Shown in pieces: positions 17,048 to 26,230 of a stretch of 64,000 bases of DNA. The stretch's first letter is position 1. The number at the start of each line of letters is the position of its first letter. Below the pieces are notes generated by a model, which saw nothing but the letters and a program-made list of their open reading frames with translations, was not told the DNA's origin and did not search any database. The DNA is from Phenylobacterium sp. (GTDB lineage: Bacteria > Pseudomonadota > Alphaproteobacteria > Caulobacterales > Caulobacteraceae): the NCBI GenBank assembly GCA_017991675.1, contig JAGOQB010000005.1, positions 62,001 to 126,000 of the forward strand, read 5' to 3'. The position numbers were made by a program, and so were the translations under genes.

Positions 17048-17147
17048 GCCGATGAACGCCGGATGAACAGCGGTCTCAAGGGCAGTTCAAGGCGGCGCTT
17101 CTAGCGTCCGATCCTGCGCTGGGCGTCCTATGAAAGGGACACGCGAC

Positions 17148-17543
17148 ATGAAGATCCTGATCGCCGCGCTCGCCGGAGGCGCGATGCTGCTGGGCGGAAC
17201 GCTCGCCGCGGCGAAACCGGCCCCGAGCCCCGCGCCGGCCGCGCGCCCGCTCGGCGTCGACGCCCGTATTCCGTTCGCCGCCAGCACCGGCATCCGCAAC
17301 TTCCAGGCCGACGGCGACAATGCCCTGTGGATCGAGGGCCAGCGCGGCGAGTGGTATCGCGCCGAGCTGTTCGGCCCCTGCATCGGCCTCGACCATGCGA
17401 TGAAGGTCGGCTTCATCCCCCGCGGGACCAGCTCGCTCGACCGCTTCGGCCAGGTGCTGGTTGACGGCTCCAAGTGCCAGATCTCCAGCCTGGTGACCTC
17501 GACCCCGCCGCCGGCCAAGGTCAAGAAGGCCAAGGCCTCCTAA
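17148..17543 (+). CDS. Exported DUF6491-family protein
   Basis: The product has 131 residues. ATG 17148 follows AAAGGGA and opens on a signal peptide (MKILIAALAGGAMLLGGTLAAA). The mature part has the family pattern: a strand with IRNFQADGDNALWIEGQRGEWYRAELFG ahead of a conserved Cys (GPCIGL) and a second Cys (SKCQISSL), probably a disulfide. It ends in a Lys/Pro tail. It is a small periplasmic protein of unknown function, and its stop overlaps that of the convergent CHAT gene by 4 bp. Confidence 0.75.
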   Translation: MKILIAALAGGAMLLGGTLAAAKPAPSPAPAARPLGVDARIPFAASTGIRNFQADGDNALWIEGQRGEWYRAELFGPCIGLDHAMKVGFIPRGTSSLDRFGQVLVDGSKCQISSLVTSTPPPAKVKKAKAS

Positions 17544-20500
17544 GGCGGCGACAGCCGCATCACGACCGCCTGGCCGCCCAGCGCGCCGCCCAGCAGCGCC
17601 TCGCCGGGGCGGCTGGCGTCGATGTCCGACAGATAGAGGTTCGAGCCTGAGTCCAGCAGCTTGGGCGCCGACACCGCCCCGTTGGGCCCGAGCGTCAGCA
17701 GCATCGCGCCGACATGGGTCTTCATCTCGCTGGGGGCATAGGGATCAGGCCGGGCAAGCGGCCCTGTGCGGTAGTCGACCTGGCTCAGCTTGGCCGCGGC
17801 GATCAGCGCGCCGCCGTCCGTCATCGCGCCCAACGCCCGCACTTCCGACCAGCCCAGGCTGTCGTCGCGATAGACCAGCCGGGACTGCAGACTTGCATCC
17901 AGCGCCATCACGCCTGCCTTCAGCTCGGCCTCGCAGCTCGCCATGAAGCCGCCGCCCAGCAACACCTGGCCGTCCCGCGCCAGGGCCGTCGGCGCGGTCC
18001 AGCCGGTCAGCTGCTGCGAGGCGACCAGCGCGCCGCTCATCCGGTCCCGCAGCTCGACCCAGGTGACCGGCACGCCCATGCAGGGCGCCAGGTCATAGTC
18101 GTCCTCGCCCAGCGCCCGCCGCGGGGCCGGCGGGTGGCGCACGGTGTAGGTGACCAGGACGCGCTCGCCGAGCGAGGTCAGGGTGGCGTCCTCGATGGCG
18201 ACCCCCTGCGGCGGCGTGGCTGTGAACAGCAGCCGCGGCGGCTGCGCGCCGTCGATCAGCATCACGCGCAGTTGGTCGGCGACGTCCCGGCCGGCGGCCC
18301 GCGCGCGTCCGGCGCTGTCGGCGATGGCGACCAGGGCCTGATCTCGGCCAAGCGTCACGCCTGTCGCGGCGAGGGAATCCATGCCTTCGGGCCGGTCCCC
18401 GCGCCAGGTCGCCCGTACGGCGCCGCTGGCCTTGTCCAGCGTCTCGATGACGGGGGCCGTGCGCCCGTCGGCGCCGGCTTGCCCGCCGCCGACCAGGACT
18501 GCGGGGCCCATCTCGACCATCAGCCAGGTCGGGGCCGACAGCTGCATCTCGCGCCGCCAGCTGCCGCTCAGCGCCGTCCCGGCCTTCGAACCGGCGTCCG
18601 AGAACCGGGTCAGCACCTGTTCGCCTACGCGCTGCAGCGCGACGACCTCGCCCTTGGCCCCGGAGATCGGGTCCACCGTAAGCTTGCCGGCGCTTGGGGC
18701 CGCCGGCGGCCGCGCCCCGTCGCCCAGTACGATCAGCGGCGCCCAGAAGCGCGGGTGCAGGTAGGCCCGCGAGGGCGGCGCGGCCAGGAACGTCCGCTGC
18801 GCCTGCGCCAACGCCAGGGCCGGACTCTCGCCATGCTCGGTGCGCAGGGTCGCGAAGGTGGTCGCCACCACCTCCTTGGTGGTCTCCGAATCCACCGCCC
18901 ACAGCGAGCCCAGGGTCGAGGGCACGCCCGCCACCGCAAACGCCGAGGCCAGGGCCGGCAGCTCGCCGGCCATCTGCGCGACGTCGTAATTGGCGGTGTT
19001 GCAGGCCGACAGCGCCACGAACCGCGCCCCCAGGTTCAGGTCGGCGATCTCCGAGGCGGTCAGCAGCCCGTCGTCCAGCGGATCGGCCGAGGACACCGGC
19101 GTCAGCGCCAGGGCCGGCTCGCTCAGCCCCTCGATCTCGTCGCGGATCAGGCCGTGGGTCGCGAACGACAGGTATCGGTAGGAGCCCAGCAGCTGGCCGC
19201 GCACGCCGCGCTCGGTCGCCGCGTTCTGGACCAGCAGCTTGCTCGTAGCGAACCCTTTGGCTGAACGCTCCAGCTCGTCCTTGGTCTCCGGCAGCGGCGC
19301 CAGGGCGGCTAGGCCCGCGCTGCGCGAGCCCTTGAGCAGCATCCTGGCGCGATCCTCGCCCTGGTCGGTCGCCCCGCTCAGCACCGGGTCGCCGACGCCC
19401 AGGAAGTCGAAGTCCGAGGCCGGCGCCAGCGCGCCGGAGCGCGCCGCCAGGATCGCGCCCGGCGTTCCCGCATAGCTGACCGCATGGCGGCGCACGAGCC
19501 AGTCGGCCTGCGCCAGGTCGTAGCCTTCACCCAGCTTCGGCGGCGCCTGCGCCAGCAGCACCGACAGCGGCAACGGGGTGATCGAGGTGTCGGCCAGCCA
19601 CAGCAGGTGGTCGCCGGCCTTCACGCAGCCCTCGAACGGCGCGATCAGCAGCTTGTGCATCCGCACCGCCGCGGCCGCAGGGAACTGGGCGTCCAGCTCG
19701 TCCGAGGGCGCGTGGCCGGCGGTCAGCGCCGCCTGCAGGATCTTGATGTCCAGCGTCGCCTGCCGCAGGTCGGCTGGCGCGACCAGCCGTATCGCCCGGT
19801 CCTGGCGCACGCACATATAGGCCATGCCGCCCGGAATCATGGCCACGCTCAGCGCCGCCTCGCCGGGACGCAGCGCCGCCTGGAAGCGCTTCAGGTCGAC
19901 CAGGCCCGATCCGGCGGCCGGCCCGAGCGAGCGGTCGATCTCGTCCAGCCGGACGGCGAAATCGCGCAGCGTCCCGCGGGCGCGGACGTCGTGGCTGAGC
20001 AGCGTGTCATACGCGGGCGCCTGGGCGTGGCTCGCCAGTTTGGCGATCTCTCCCCGCTCATAGGCGTCCCGCCGCGCCCGCAGCCGCAGACCTTGATGGA
20101 TCGACCGGCGCTGCAGCGCGTCCTTGGCCTGGGACAGCGCCACCAGGGCGTCGGCGTCGATGTTCGCCTGCACCCGCCCGGCCAGCTGAAAGAGGACGAA
20201 GTTCGTCTCGTCCGCCTCAGGCCCGCCACGGTCGCCCTGGGCGAGGGCGAACGAAATCAGGACCTGCTCGATCGCCGCGGGCCGGCGCGAGGCGCCGACG
20301 CCCAGGGCCGGCGCCCGCTTGGCGGCGGCAGCGATCAGTCGGCCGGTCTGCGCCAGACCCGCCTGCCGCTCGGCCCCCGGCGCCAGCGCCAGGGCGCGTC
20401 CGGCGGTGCGGTAGATCGCGGCCGGCTCGGCGTTGGCCCCTGCGCCCGCCTCAAAGGGCGCGGCCTGCGCCAGGGCCCTGGCGACGACTGGGTCGGGGCG

Positions 20501-21532
20501 CTGCTCGATCGCCGCGACCAGGGCCCGCGCCGCCAGATAGGTGGTTTCCTCGAAATCGGCCGGCGTTCGTCCCGCGCGCTCATAGAGCTTGCCGTAGGGG
20601 TGGGCGTCGATCGCTTCGCGCGCGCAGTCCGGCTTGAGCAGGGCCGTGCAGGCGACCGCCTTGCGGGTCAGGGCCTGGGCGGTCACGTAGGCGCGGCTGT
20701 CGTCGTCCAGCTCGATGGCGCCGGCGGCGGCGACGGCCAGGTCCAGCACCGGCAGGGCGGCGGCGAACTGGCCCTGCTCCAGCAGCAGTTCGGCCTCGAT
20801 CAGCCGGTACACCATCGCATCGACGCTGAGCGGCGGCAGCGAGGCGGCGATGAACCCCCCGCTGGCCCGGTAGACGCCATAGGCGCGGTCGCTCTGGCCC
20901 AGCGCCCGCAGGCTGTCGATGGCGTCCGATAGCGCCCAGGCGACCAGGAAGGCGTCGTCCTGCGGATTCTTCAGCGACGCGATCAGCGACAGGGTCTTGT
21001 CGACGCTCACGCGGGCGCCGGCGTAGTCCTCCTGTTCGAGCTGGATGCTCGAGGCCAGCGAGAGGCGGCGCAGGTAAAGGCCAGGGTTGGCGGCGTTTTC
21101 CTGTCCCCAGAGCTCGCCCTCCAGGATCTTCGCGGTCACCGGCGCGGACCCGTAGGTGAACTTGCCGTAGTCCAGGAAGTAGCCGGTGCGCCGGATGTCC
21201 TCGCGCCGCGCAAGCTCGTTCGCCGCGGCCGGAGCGGGCAGGGCGATGTAGTTCGGAACCTGCTCCAGGACGCAGTCGCGATCCCGGCCGTGGATGCAGA
21301 TCTCCAGCAGCGTGGCGGTCGCCGCCCGGCGGGCGGCGGGGGCCAGGTCCTTGCCGGCCAGCTGGCGTTCCAGCTGCTGGCGCGCGGTCTGGGCCTTGCC
21401 CTGGAAGTACAGGCCCCACGGCGAGGGCTCAGCCGCCACTGCCGGTTGCGAGCTTAGCAACAAGGCGCTTGCGAGCGCGCTCCACGCCGCTAGGCTCCGC
21501 CTGGGCGAAGTCTTCGGGGGAATAGGCGCCAT
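17540..21532 (-). CDS. Exported CHAT-domain (caspase-like) protein with helical repeats and C-terminal beta domain
   Basis: The 1330-residue protein likely has cysteine-protease activity outside the cytoplasm. ATG 21532 has GGAG 8 nt upstream and opens on a signal peptide (about residues 1-34, ending SSQPAVAAE). Residues about 40-580 are Ala-rich helical repeats of TPR type. The CHAT domain covers about 600-930, with catalytic His793 (FATHGLIRDE) and Cys844 (LSACNTA), and the downstream GSLWAVDSET helix of the family. The last 390 residues are beta-rich with repeated GG-strand motifs, like a propeller. Its start codon shares the CATG at 21530-21533 with the divergent trypsin-like protease gene. 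The targets are unknown; known CHAT proteases act on partner proteins. Confidence 0.88.
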   Translation of the reverse strand: MAPIPPKTSPRRSLAAWSALASALLLSSQPAVAAEPSPWGLYFQGKAQTARQQLERQLAGKDLAPAARRAATATLLEICIHGRDRDCVLEQVPNYIALPAPAAANELARREDIRRTGYFLDYGKFTYGSAPVTAKILEGELWGQENAANPGLYLRRLSLASSIQLEQEDYAGARVSVDKTLSLIASLKNPQDDAFLVAWALSDAIDSLRALGQSDRAYGVYRASGGFIAASLPPLSVDAMVYRLIEAELLLEQGQFAAALPVLDLAVAAAGAIELDDDSRAYVTAQALTRKAVACTALLKPDCAREAIDAHPYGKLYERAGRTPADFEETTYLAARALVAAIEQRPDPVVARALAQAAPFEAGAGANAEPAAIYRTAGRALALAPGAERQAGLAQTGRLIAAAAKRAPALGVGASRRPAAIEQVLISFALAQGDRGGPEADETNFVLFQLAGRVQANIDADALVALSQAKDALQRRSIHQGLRLRARRDAYERGEIAKLASHAQAPAYDTLLSHDVRARGTLRDFAVRLDEIDRSLGPAAGSGLVDLKRFQAALRPGEAALSVAMIPGGMAYMCVRQDRAIRLVAPADLRQATLDIKILQAALTAGHAPSDELDAQFPAAAAVRMHKLLIAPFEGCVKAGDHLLWLADTSITPLPLSVLLAQAPPKLGEGYDLAQADWLVRRHAVSYAGTPGAILAARSGALAPASDFDFLGVGDPVLSGATDQGEDRARMLLKGSRSAGLAALAPLPETKDELERSAKGFATSKLLVQNAATERGVRGQLLGSYRYLSFATHGLIRDEIEGLSEPALALTPVSSADPLDDGLLTASEIADLNLGARFVALSACNTANYDVAQMAGELPALASAFAVAGVPSTLGSLWAVDSETTKEVVATTFATLRTEHGESPALALAQAQRTFLAAPPSRAYLHPRFWAPLIVLGDGARPPAAPSAGKLTVDPISGAKGEVVALQRVGEQVLTRFSDAGSKAGTALSGSWRREMQLSAPTWLMVEMGPAVLVGGGQAGADGRTAPVIETLDKASGAVRATWRGDRPEGMDSLAATGVTLGRDQALVAIADSAGRARAAGRDVADQLRVMLIDGAQPPRLLFTATPPQGVAIEDATLTSLGERVLVTYTVRHPPAPRRALGEDDYDLAPCMGVPVTWVELRDRMSGALVASQQLTGWTAPTALARDGQVLLGGGFMASCEAELKAGVMALDASLQSRLVYRDDSLGWSEVRALGAMTDGGALIAAAKLSQVDYRTGPLARPDPYAPSEMKTHVGAMLLTLGPNGAVSAPKLLDSGSNLYLSDIDASRPGEALLGGALGGQAVVMRLSPP

Positions 21533-21533
21533 G
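21530..21533. promoter_or_regulatory. Shared CATG start of divergent protease genes
   Basis: The same four bases provide ATG for the plus-strand protease (21531-21533) and, on the opposite strand, for the CHAT gene (21532-21530). Each start has a purine-rich ribosome site (GGGGGA on plus, GGAG on minus) lying inside the partner's coding sequence. Promoters must therefore also lie inside the partner gene. Confidence 0.65.
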
Positions 21534-22724
21534 CGGCGGCTCCAAATCTGCGCGGCGGTGGTGGTTCTAGCTTCACCATCATACGGATTAGCGCAATCGG
21601 CGGTAGGCCATGCGGGCGGCGCGATGCCTGCTCCCGGTCCCGACGCGGTCGGCGGCAAGCGTCCGGTGGCGGCCGCCCCGTCGCTGCCCGGCGCGGCCGC
21701 GGCGCGCTATGCGGCGGCCCTGGACGGGGCGGCCGCGCAGCCCCGGCAGGTCACCCGCGGGGCCAAGGACGCCCAGGTCTACCAGGCCGCTGCGCCCTCG
21801 GTGGTGCTGGTGCTGGCCGGCGACGGCTTCGGTTCCGGCGCCCTGATCAGCGCCGACGGCAAGATCGTCACCAACCTCCACGTCGTCGGCGACGCCAAGG
21901 AGGTCGGGGTGGTGTTCAAGCCGGCGGCCGAGGGCGCATCCTTCGGCAAGGCCGATGTCCGCCGCGCCAAGGTGATCCGCCGCGACGAGGTCGCCGACCT
22001 CGCCCTGCTGCAGGTCTCCGAGGTCCCGGCCGGCGCCAAGCCGTTGCCGCTGGCCGCCTCGAGCGCGGTGCAGGTCGGCTCGGACGTCCACGCCATCGGC
22101 CACCCGACCGGCCAGGCCTGGACCTACACCCGCGGCATCGTCAGCCAGGTGCGCAAGGACTACGCCTGGCGCACCGAGATGGGCCTCGACCACAAGGCGA
22201 CGGTCGTGCAGACCCAGACCCCGATCAATCCGGGCAATTCCGGCGGCCCGCTGCTGGACGACAATCTCGAGATCATCGGCATCAACAGCTTCAAGAGCGA
22301 CGGCGAGGGCCTGAACTTCGCAGTCTCCGCCGACGACGTGCGAACCTTCCTGGCTCTCAAGGAGGATCGCCGCGCCACCCGCTCGGCCGGCGCGCGCGCG
22401 GTCTCCGCCGGCGGCGAGTGCGAAGCCGTGGGCCTCAAGGAGTGGGCGGTCAACGACCCGAAGGGGGTCGGCTACCTGATCGATGTCAACTGCGACGGCG
22501 AAGGCGACTTCGTGATGATCGAGCCCGTCAAGAAAAGCGAGCCCTACACCTACCTGTTCGACCACGACGGCGACGGCAAGATCGACGCCGAGATCACCGA
22601 CCTCGGCCGCGACGGGAACTTCGACGAGGCGCTGCTCGACGTCGACGGCGACGGGACCTACGATCTGGTCGGCCAGTTCAAGCCCGGCGAGTCCGACCCC
22701 TACCGCTACGAGCGCATCAAATAG
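21531..22724 (+). CDS. Exported trypsin-like (HtrA/S1C) serine protease with Asp-rich Ca-binding-like tail
   Basis: This 397-residue protein has a signal peptide (MRRLQICAAVVVLASPSYGLAQ) and then a low-complexity linker. The double-beta-barrel protease domain runs from about residue 85 to 285, with a complete triad: His117 (TNLHVVGD), Asp156 (VADLALLQ) and Ser237 (NPGNSGGPL). No PDZ domain follows. Instead, residues about 300-397 hold three or four loops of EF-hand/dockerin style: DVNCDGEGD, DHDGDGKID, DLGRDGNFD and DVDGDGTYD. Ca2+ binding there is inferred from the DxDGDG pattern. Divergent from the CHAT gene, it is likely a periplasmic or surface enzyme acting with it. Confidence 0.88.
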   Translation: MRRLQICAAVVVLASPSYGLAQSAVGHAGGAMPAPGPDAVGGKRPVAAAPSLPGAAAARYAAALDGAAAQPRQVTRGAKDAQVYQAAAPSVVLVLAGDGFGSGALISADGKIVTNLHVVGDAKEVGVVFKPAAEGASFGKADVRRAKVIRRDEVADLALLQVSEVPAGAKPLPLAASSAVQVGSDVHAIGHPTGQAWTYTRGIVSQVRKDYAWRTEMGLDHKATVVQTQTPINPGNSGGPLLDDNLEIIGINSFKSDGEGLNFAVSADDVRTFLALKEDRRATRSAGARAVSAGGECEAVGLKEWAVNDPKGVGYLIDVNCDGEGDFVMIEPVKKSEPYTYLFDHDGDGKIDAEITDLGRDGNFDEALLDVDGDGTYDLVGQFKPGESDPYRYERIK

Positions 22725-22786
22725 CTGAGGGCGCCGTCCATCAACTCCGGTAGCGGCGGCGCGGAACCGACCCGTTCGGCGCGGAC

Positions 22787-23719
22787 CTACTGCGTCGCGT
22801 AGGTCGGGTCGCCGATATAGGCCACCTTACGATTGTGGGCCTCGCGGAAGGCGTAGCGATCGGGCGGCGGCGCCTCGCCCTCGTGGGTGAAGAAGGTCTG
22901 GTACTCGTGGCCCTGGACGGCCTCAGGCATGCAGTGCACGACCATGCTCCACCGCGAGCGCATCGGGTCGGTGGCCGGAGAGCCGCCATGCGGCAGCTCG
23001 GCGTGCCAGATCGCGACGTCGCCGCGCTTCATCTGCGGCGCCAGGGTCAGTTCGCCGTGGTCGGCCGCGTGCAGCATGACCTGGTCGTTGTAGCGGTAAA
23101 GCGCCCGGTCGATCTGGCCTTCGGGCGTCAGATGGGTGTGCTTGGCTCGGACGTGCGCCAGGACGTCTTCGGGCGCCAGGCGGTAGCGGTGCGCGCCCTT
23201 CACGTACTGCAGCGGCCCCGACGACGGATCGATGTCTTCAAGAGCAGTCCAGACGCCGAGGAACTGGGAGCGCGGCCACGTCGCAAAGTGCGGGGTGTCG
23301 CGGTGGATCTCCTGCTGCGTCCCATACTTGAAGGTCAGGGAGCTGTACGGCGAGGCGCGCTGGCCGAAGATGAAATCGAGCAGGGCCATGACGCCGGGGT
23401 CGGTGGCGATCCGCATGGAGGCTTCGGACCACCAGTGGAATTGCAGCAGGCGCAGCTCGCGGCCCTGCGCGTCAAAGTTCACCCCGCCCGCGTTCTCGGC
23501 GGCGTAGCGGTGATAGTCGGCGATCACCTCGGCGCAGAGGTCCGGATTGATCGCGCCGCGCAGCACGGTGAAGCCGTCCACGATCAGGTCGCGGGCCGCA
23601 GCCTTGAACGCCTCCGAGACCCGCGCGGCCTCGAGCCGGTTCAGCGCATCGGCCTGGTCGATCCACGGCCCGGTCGGACCGTTCGCAGGCTTGCGAAGGA
23701 TGTTCAGCAGGTTCTGCAC
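22787..23719 (-). CDS. Phytanoyl-CoA dioxygenase (PhyH)-family Fe(II)/2-oxoglutarate oxygenase
   Basis: This 310-residue cytosolic protein hydroxylates a small substrate using O2 and 2-oxoglutarate. GTG 23719 is chosen since GGGAG lies 7 nt upstream; a longer ATG form from 23773 lacks a site. The iron-binding facial triad reads His139-x-Asp141 (EIHRDTPH) and His244 (ELPHGGSP), and the 2-oxoglutarate arginine is probably the one in DPMRSRW shortly after. This fits the family's standard length. It is monocistronic and next to the tRNA-Ser gene. Confidence 0.87.
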   Translation of the reverse strand: MQNLLNILRKPANGPTGPWIDQADALNRLEAARVSEAFKAAARDLIVDGFTVLRGAINPDLCAEVIADYHRYAAENAGGVNFDAQGRELRLLQFHWWSEASMRIATDPGVMALLDFIFGQRASPYSSLTFKYGTQQEIHRDTPHFATWPRSQFLGVWTALEDIDPSSGPLQYVKGAHRYRLAPEDVLAHVRAKHTHLTPEGQIDRALYRYNDQVMLHAADHGELTLAPQMKRGDVAIWHAELPHGGSPATDPMRSRWSMVVHCMPEAVQGHEYQTFFTHEGEAPPPDRYAFREAHNRKVAYIGDPTYATQ

Positions 23720-23875
23720 GCTCGGCTCCCGGTGGCGGTTCTGCCTAGCTTGCGTCCAGGCCGACGACAACACCCGCCCGACGGCCGGCGCCGCTTCGTC
23801 TTAGCCCGCAGCTCGGGACGCGCCGGCGGCCGGCGGTGTCCGGGCCTTGCGCTGCAAGCGTTCGACGGGGAATTT

Positions 23876-23965
23876 TGGCGGTGAGAGAGGGATTCGAACC
23901 CTCGATAGGCTTTCACCTATACACGCTTTCCAAGCGTGCGCGATCGACCACTCCGCCACCTCACC
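23876..23965 (-). tRNA. tRNA-Ser(GGA)
   Basis: The 90-nt minus-strand gene runs from GGTGAGG at 23965 to an encoded CCA at 23878-23876. The acceptor stem pairs with TCTCACC, the anticodon stem CACGC/GCGTG encloses loop TTGGAAA with anticodon GGA, a long variable arm (class II, TATAGGTGAAAGCCTA) and the TTCGAAT T-loop follow. It reads UCC and UCU serine codons. It stands alone between the PhyH gene and msrA. Confidence 0.97.
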
Positions 23966-24132
23966 ACAGGCCCTGAAGGACGCATGGCCCCTCGCGGAAG
24001 GCGCGCAATATACTCATGACGCCTCCGCGGGCAAGCCGCCTTCCGTGGCCGCCGGCACGGATTTCGCCGCGCGTGCATTCGACCGCGGGCGATCCTATGT
24101 TTCGGTCCAAGTTCACACTGATCGGGCCCGCC

Positions 24133-24786
24133 ATGATCTTCGCCAAGAAAACCCTTGAGCTTCCCACGGCCGACACGGCCTTGCCGGGCCGCGCGAGCCC
24201 GCTGCCGACCGCCGAGATCTCCTTCATCAACGGCCGGCCGCTGAAGGGGCCCTATCCGGACGGGCTTGAGATCGCCGACTTCGCCATGGGCTGCTTCTGG
24301 GGCGTGGAGCGCAAGTTCTGGCAGCTCCCGGGCGTCTATGTGACCGCCGTCGGCTATGTGAACGGGATCACCCCGAACCCGACCTACGAGGAGGTCTGCA
24401 GCGGCCGCACCGGCCATACCGAGGCGGTCCGCGTCGTCTACGATCCGCGCGTGGTCACCTACGAGGATCTGCTGAAGGTGTTCTGGGAAAATCACGACCC
24501 GACCCAGGGCATGCGCCAGGGCAATGACATCGGCACCCAGTACCGCTCCGGCATCTACGTCCACAACGACGCGCAGGCCGCCGCCGCGGTCGCCTCGCTG
24601 CAGGCCTACCAGCAGGCGCTGTCGGACCAGGGCTACGGCGCGGTGACCACCGAAATCGCCGAGGCGCCGGAGTTCTACTTCGCCGAGGACTATCACCAGC
24701 AGTACCTGGCCAAGAATCCCGCCGGCTACTGCGGCATCGGCGGCACCGGCGTCACCTGTCCGATCGGCGTCGGCGTCAGCGCGTGA
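24133..24786 (+). CDS. msrA: Peptide-methionine (S)-S-oxide reductase
   Basis: This 217-residue cytosolic enzyme repairs S-methionine sulfoxide. The catalytic Cys54 is in [11 protein letters not shown]; the conserved [10 protein letters not shown] and [10 protein letters not shown] motifs follow. Near the C-terminus two further cysteines ([13 protein letters not shown]) act as resolving residues for thioredoxin. ATG 24133 is used, as the family N-terminus begins there; ATG 24097 is an alternative. The next gene starts on the overlapping GTGA. Confidence 0.95.
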   Translation: MIFAKKTLELPTADTALPGRASPLPTAEISFINGRPLKGPYPDGLEIADFAMGCFWGVERKFWQLPGVYVTAVGYVNGITPNPTYEEVCSGRTGHTEAVRVVYDPRVVTYEDLLKVFWENHDPTQGMRQGNDIGTQYRSGIYVHNDAQAAAAVASLQAYQQALSDQGYGAVTTEIAEAPEFYFAEDYHQQYLAKNPAGYCGIGGTGVTCPIGVGVSA

Positions 24787-25127
24787 CGCGCGCGGAGTTC
24801 GACGCCGCGGCCCGGGCGCTGCCCGGCGCGACCATGGACGTCCAGTGGGGCGACGACTGCATCTACAAGGTCGGCGGCAAGATGTTCGCCGGGACCGACG
24901 GGGCCTACACCAACTGTTCGTTCAAGGTCACTGACATAGCCTTCGAGGCGCTGACGGAGGCCGGCCGCGCCCGTCCGGCCCCCTATCTGGCCCGCGCCAA
25001 GTGGGTGATGTTCGACGATCTGGCCGCCCTTGAGGCCGCCGAGGTGGCCGACTGGCTGGCGACCTCGCACGCCCTGGTCGCCGCCAAGCTGACCCGCAAG
25101 GCCCGCGCCGAGATCGGTCTGGCATGA
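24783..25127 (+). CDS. MmcQ/YjbR-family protein, first copy
   Basis: The 114-residue protein has the small mixed fold of the YjbR/MmcQ group, with the opening [24 protein letters not shown] split in the usual way and the FKVTD and KWVMFDD strands. The group resembles phenol-hydroxylase-like/cyanobacterial DNA-binding folds, but its real activity is not settled. It begins on GTG overlapping the msrA stop by 4 bp, so the genes are coupled. It is a close paralogue of the following gene. Confidence 0.85.
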   Translation: MTRAEFDAAARALPGATMDVQWGDDCIYKVGGKMFAGTDGAYTNCSFKVTDIAFEALTEAGRARPAPYLARAKWVMFDDLAALEAAEVADWLATSHALVAAKLTRKARAEIGLA

Positions 25128-25462
25128 CCCGCGAGGAGGTTGAGGCGATCGCCCTTGCGCTGCCGGCGGCGACCAAGGTCGTCCAGTGGGGCGGGGCCGA
25201 CGTCTACAAGGTTGGCGGCAAGGTGTTCGCGATCTGCGGCCTGGCCGGCGGGCTGTCGTTCAAGGTCACCGAGATCGGCTTCATGGTGCTGACCGACGAG
25301 GGCGGGCCGGGCCGCCAGGCGCCGTACCTGGCCAAGGGGAGCTGGGTGATCGTTGACCTGGACGACGCCGAGGCGGGCGAAGTCGCCGGCTGGATCGCCA
25401 CCTCGCACGACCTCATCGCGGGCAAGCTGACCCGCAAGGCGCGGGCTGAGCTTGGTCTCTAA
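25124..25462 (+). CDS. MmcQ/YjbR-family protein, second copy
   Basis: This 112-residue product is a tandem paralogue of the preceding gene: both share the QWG...YKVGGK...FKVT framework and end in [10 protein letters not shown]. It differs at the active-face residues (FAICGL against FAGTDG), suggesting different ligands. ATG overlaps the preceding stop (ATGA), and its own stop overlaps the convergent DUF599 gene by 4 bp. No signal peptide is present. Confidence 0.85.
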   Translation: MTREEVEAIALALPAATKVVQWGGADVYKVGGKVFAICGLAGGLSFKVTEIGFMVLTDEGGPGRQAPYLAKGSWVIVDLDDAEAGEVAGWIATSHDLIAGKLTRKARAELGL

Positions 25463-26172
25463 TCCTCGCGGTTTTCCAGCAGCCCGCGGATCTCGCTGAC
25501 CGCCCGGGCCGACGGCGAATGGCGCTGGCGCATGAACAGCAGCGCGACCGCCGAAAGCGTCACCGCCAGGAAGGCGAACGGGCCGAACAGCCAGGCGGCG
25601 GCCGCCAGCGCGAAGTAGTAGCCGCGCACCCCGCGATTGAACGACGACAGCGCCGGGTTCAGCAGCCGCGCGGCGGCTTCGCCATAGGTGCGCTGGAAGC
25701 CCTTGTCTTCGGTGGTCGGCGTCGCCCCGATCACCGCCAGGCAGTAGTTCATCTGGCGGATCGCCCAGATGAAGTCGAGCAGCCCGCGGGCCAACGCCAG
25801 CAACACCAGGGCGATCTGCGCCTCGAACAGCATCCGCGAGGAGGTCTTCAGCACCATCAGGCTGGAGGCGCTGCGGAACGCGCCTTCGCCGCCGAACAGC
25901 ACCCCGGCCGCCCCGGCGATCAGGATCAGGTTGGACGAGGCGAAGAATGAGGCGGAGTTCAGGGTATGGCCCAGCAGCTGGCCGTCCATGAACTTGTTCT
26001 CGCGCCCGGCCATGGTCCGCATCCAGGCGGCGCGGACGATGGTCATGTCGCTGTTGATCAGCCCCTTGCCGCGGGCCAGCGCCTTCAGCAGCGGCTCATA
26101 GGCCAGCCAGGCGAGAGCGAAGACGGCGAGCGCGACGATGTCCGCGCTCGAAAGGGCGTCGATCAGTTTCAC
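25459..26172 (-). CDS. DUF599-family membrane protein
   Basis: This 237-residue inner-membrane protein starts on GTG 26172. It has about four hydrophobic helices, the first after a short N-terminal stretch, and the family marks (R-x-x-W-MR near residue 50, FASSNLIL and a long central R/D-containing helix pair DFIWAIRQMNY). A Trp/Phe-rich final helix precedes a charged tail. The function of DUF599 proteins is not known. It is monocistronic, transcribed away from the DUF983 gene side. Confidence 0.8.
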   Translation of the reverse strand: MKLIDALSSADIVALAVFALAWLAYEPLLKALARGKGLINSDMTIVRAAWMRTMAGRENKFMDGQLLGHTLNSASFFASSNLILIAGAAGVLFGGEGAFRSASSLMVLKTSSRMLFEAQIALVLLALARGLLDFIWAIRQMNYCLAVIGATPTTEDKGFQRTYGEAAARLLNPALSSFNRGVRGYYFALAAAAWLFGPFAFLAVTLSAVALLFMRQRHSPSARAVSEIRGLLENRED

Positions 26173-26230
26173 GAAGGTTCGGTTCCGGTGTCAGGCGCGG
26201 CCGATGGTAGGGCGCCTCGCCCGGCGCCGG

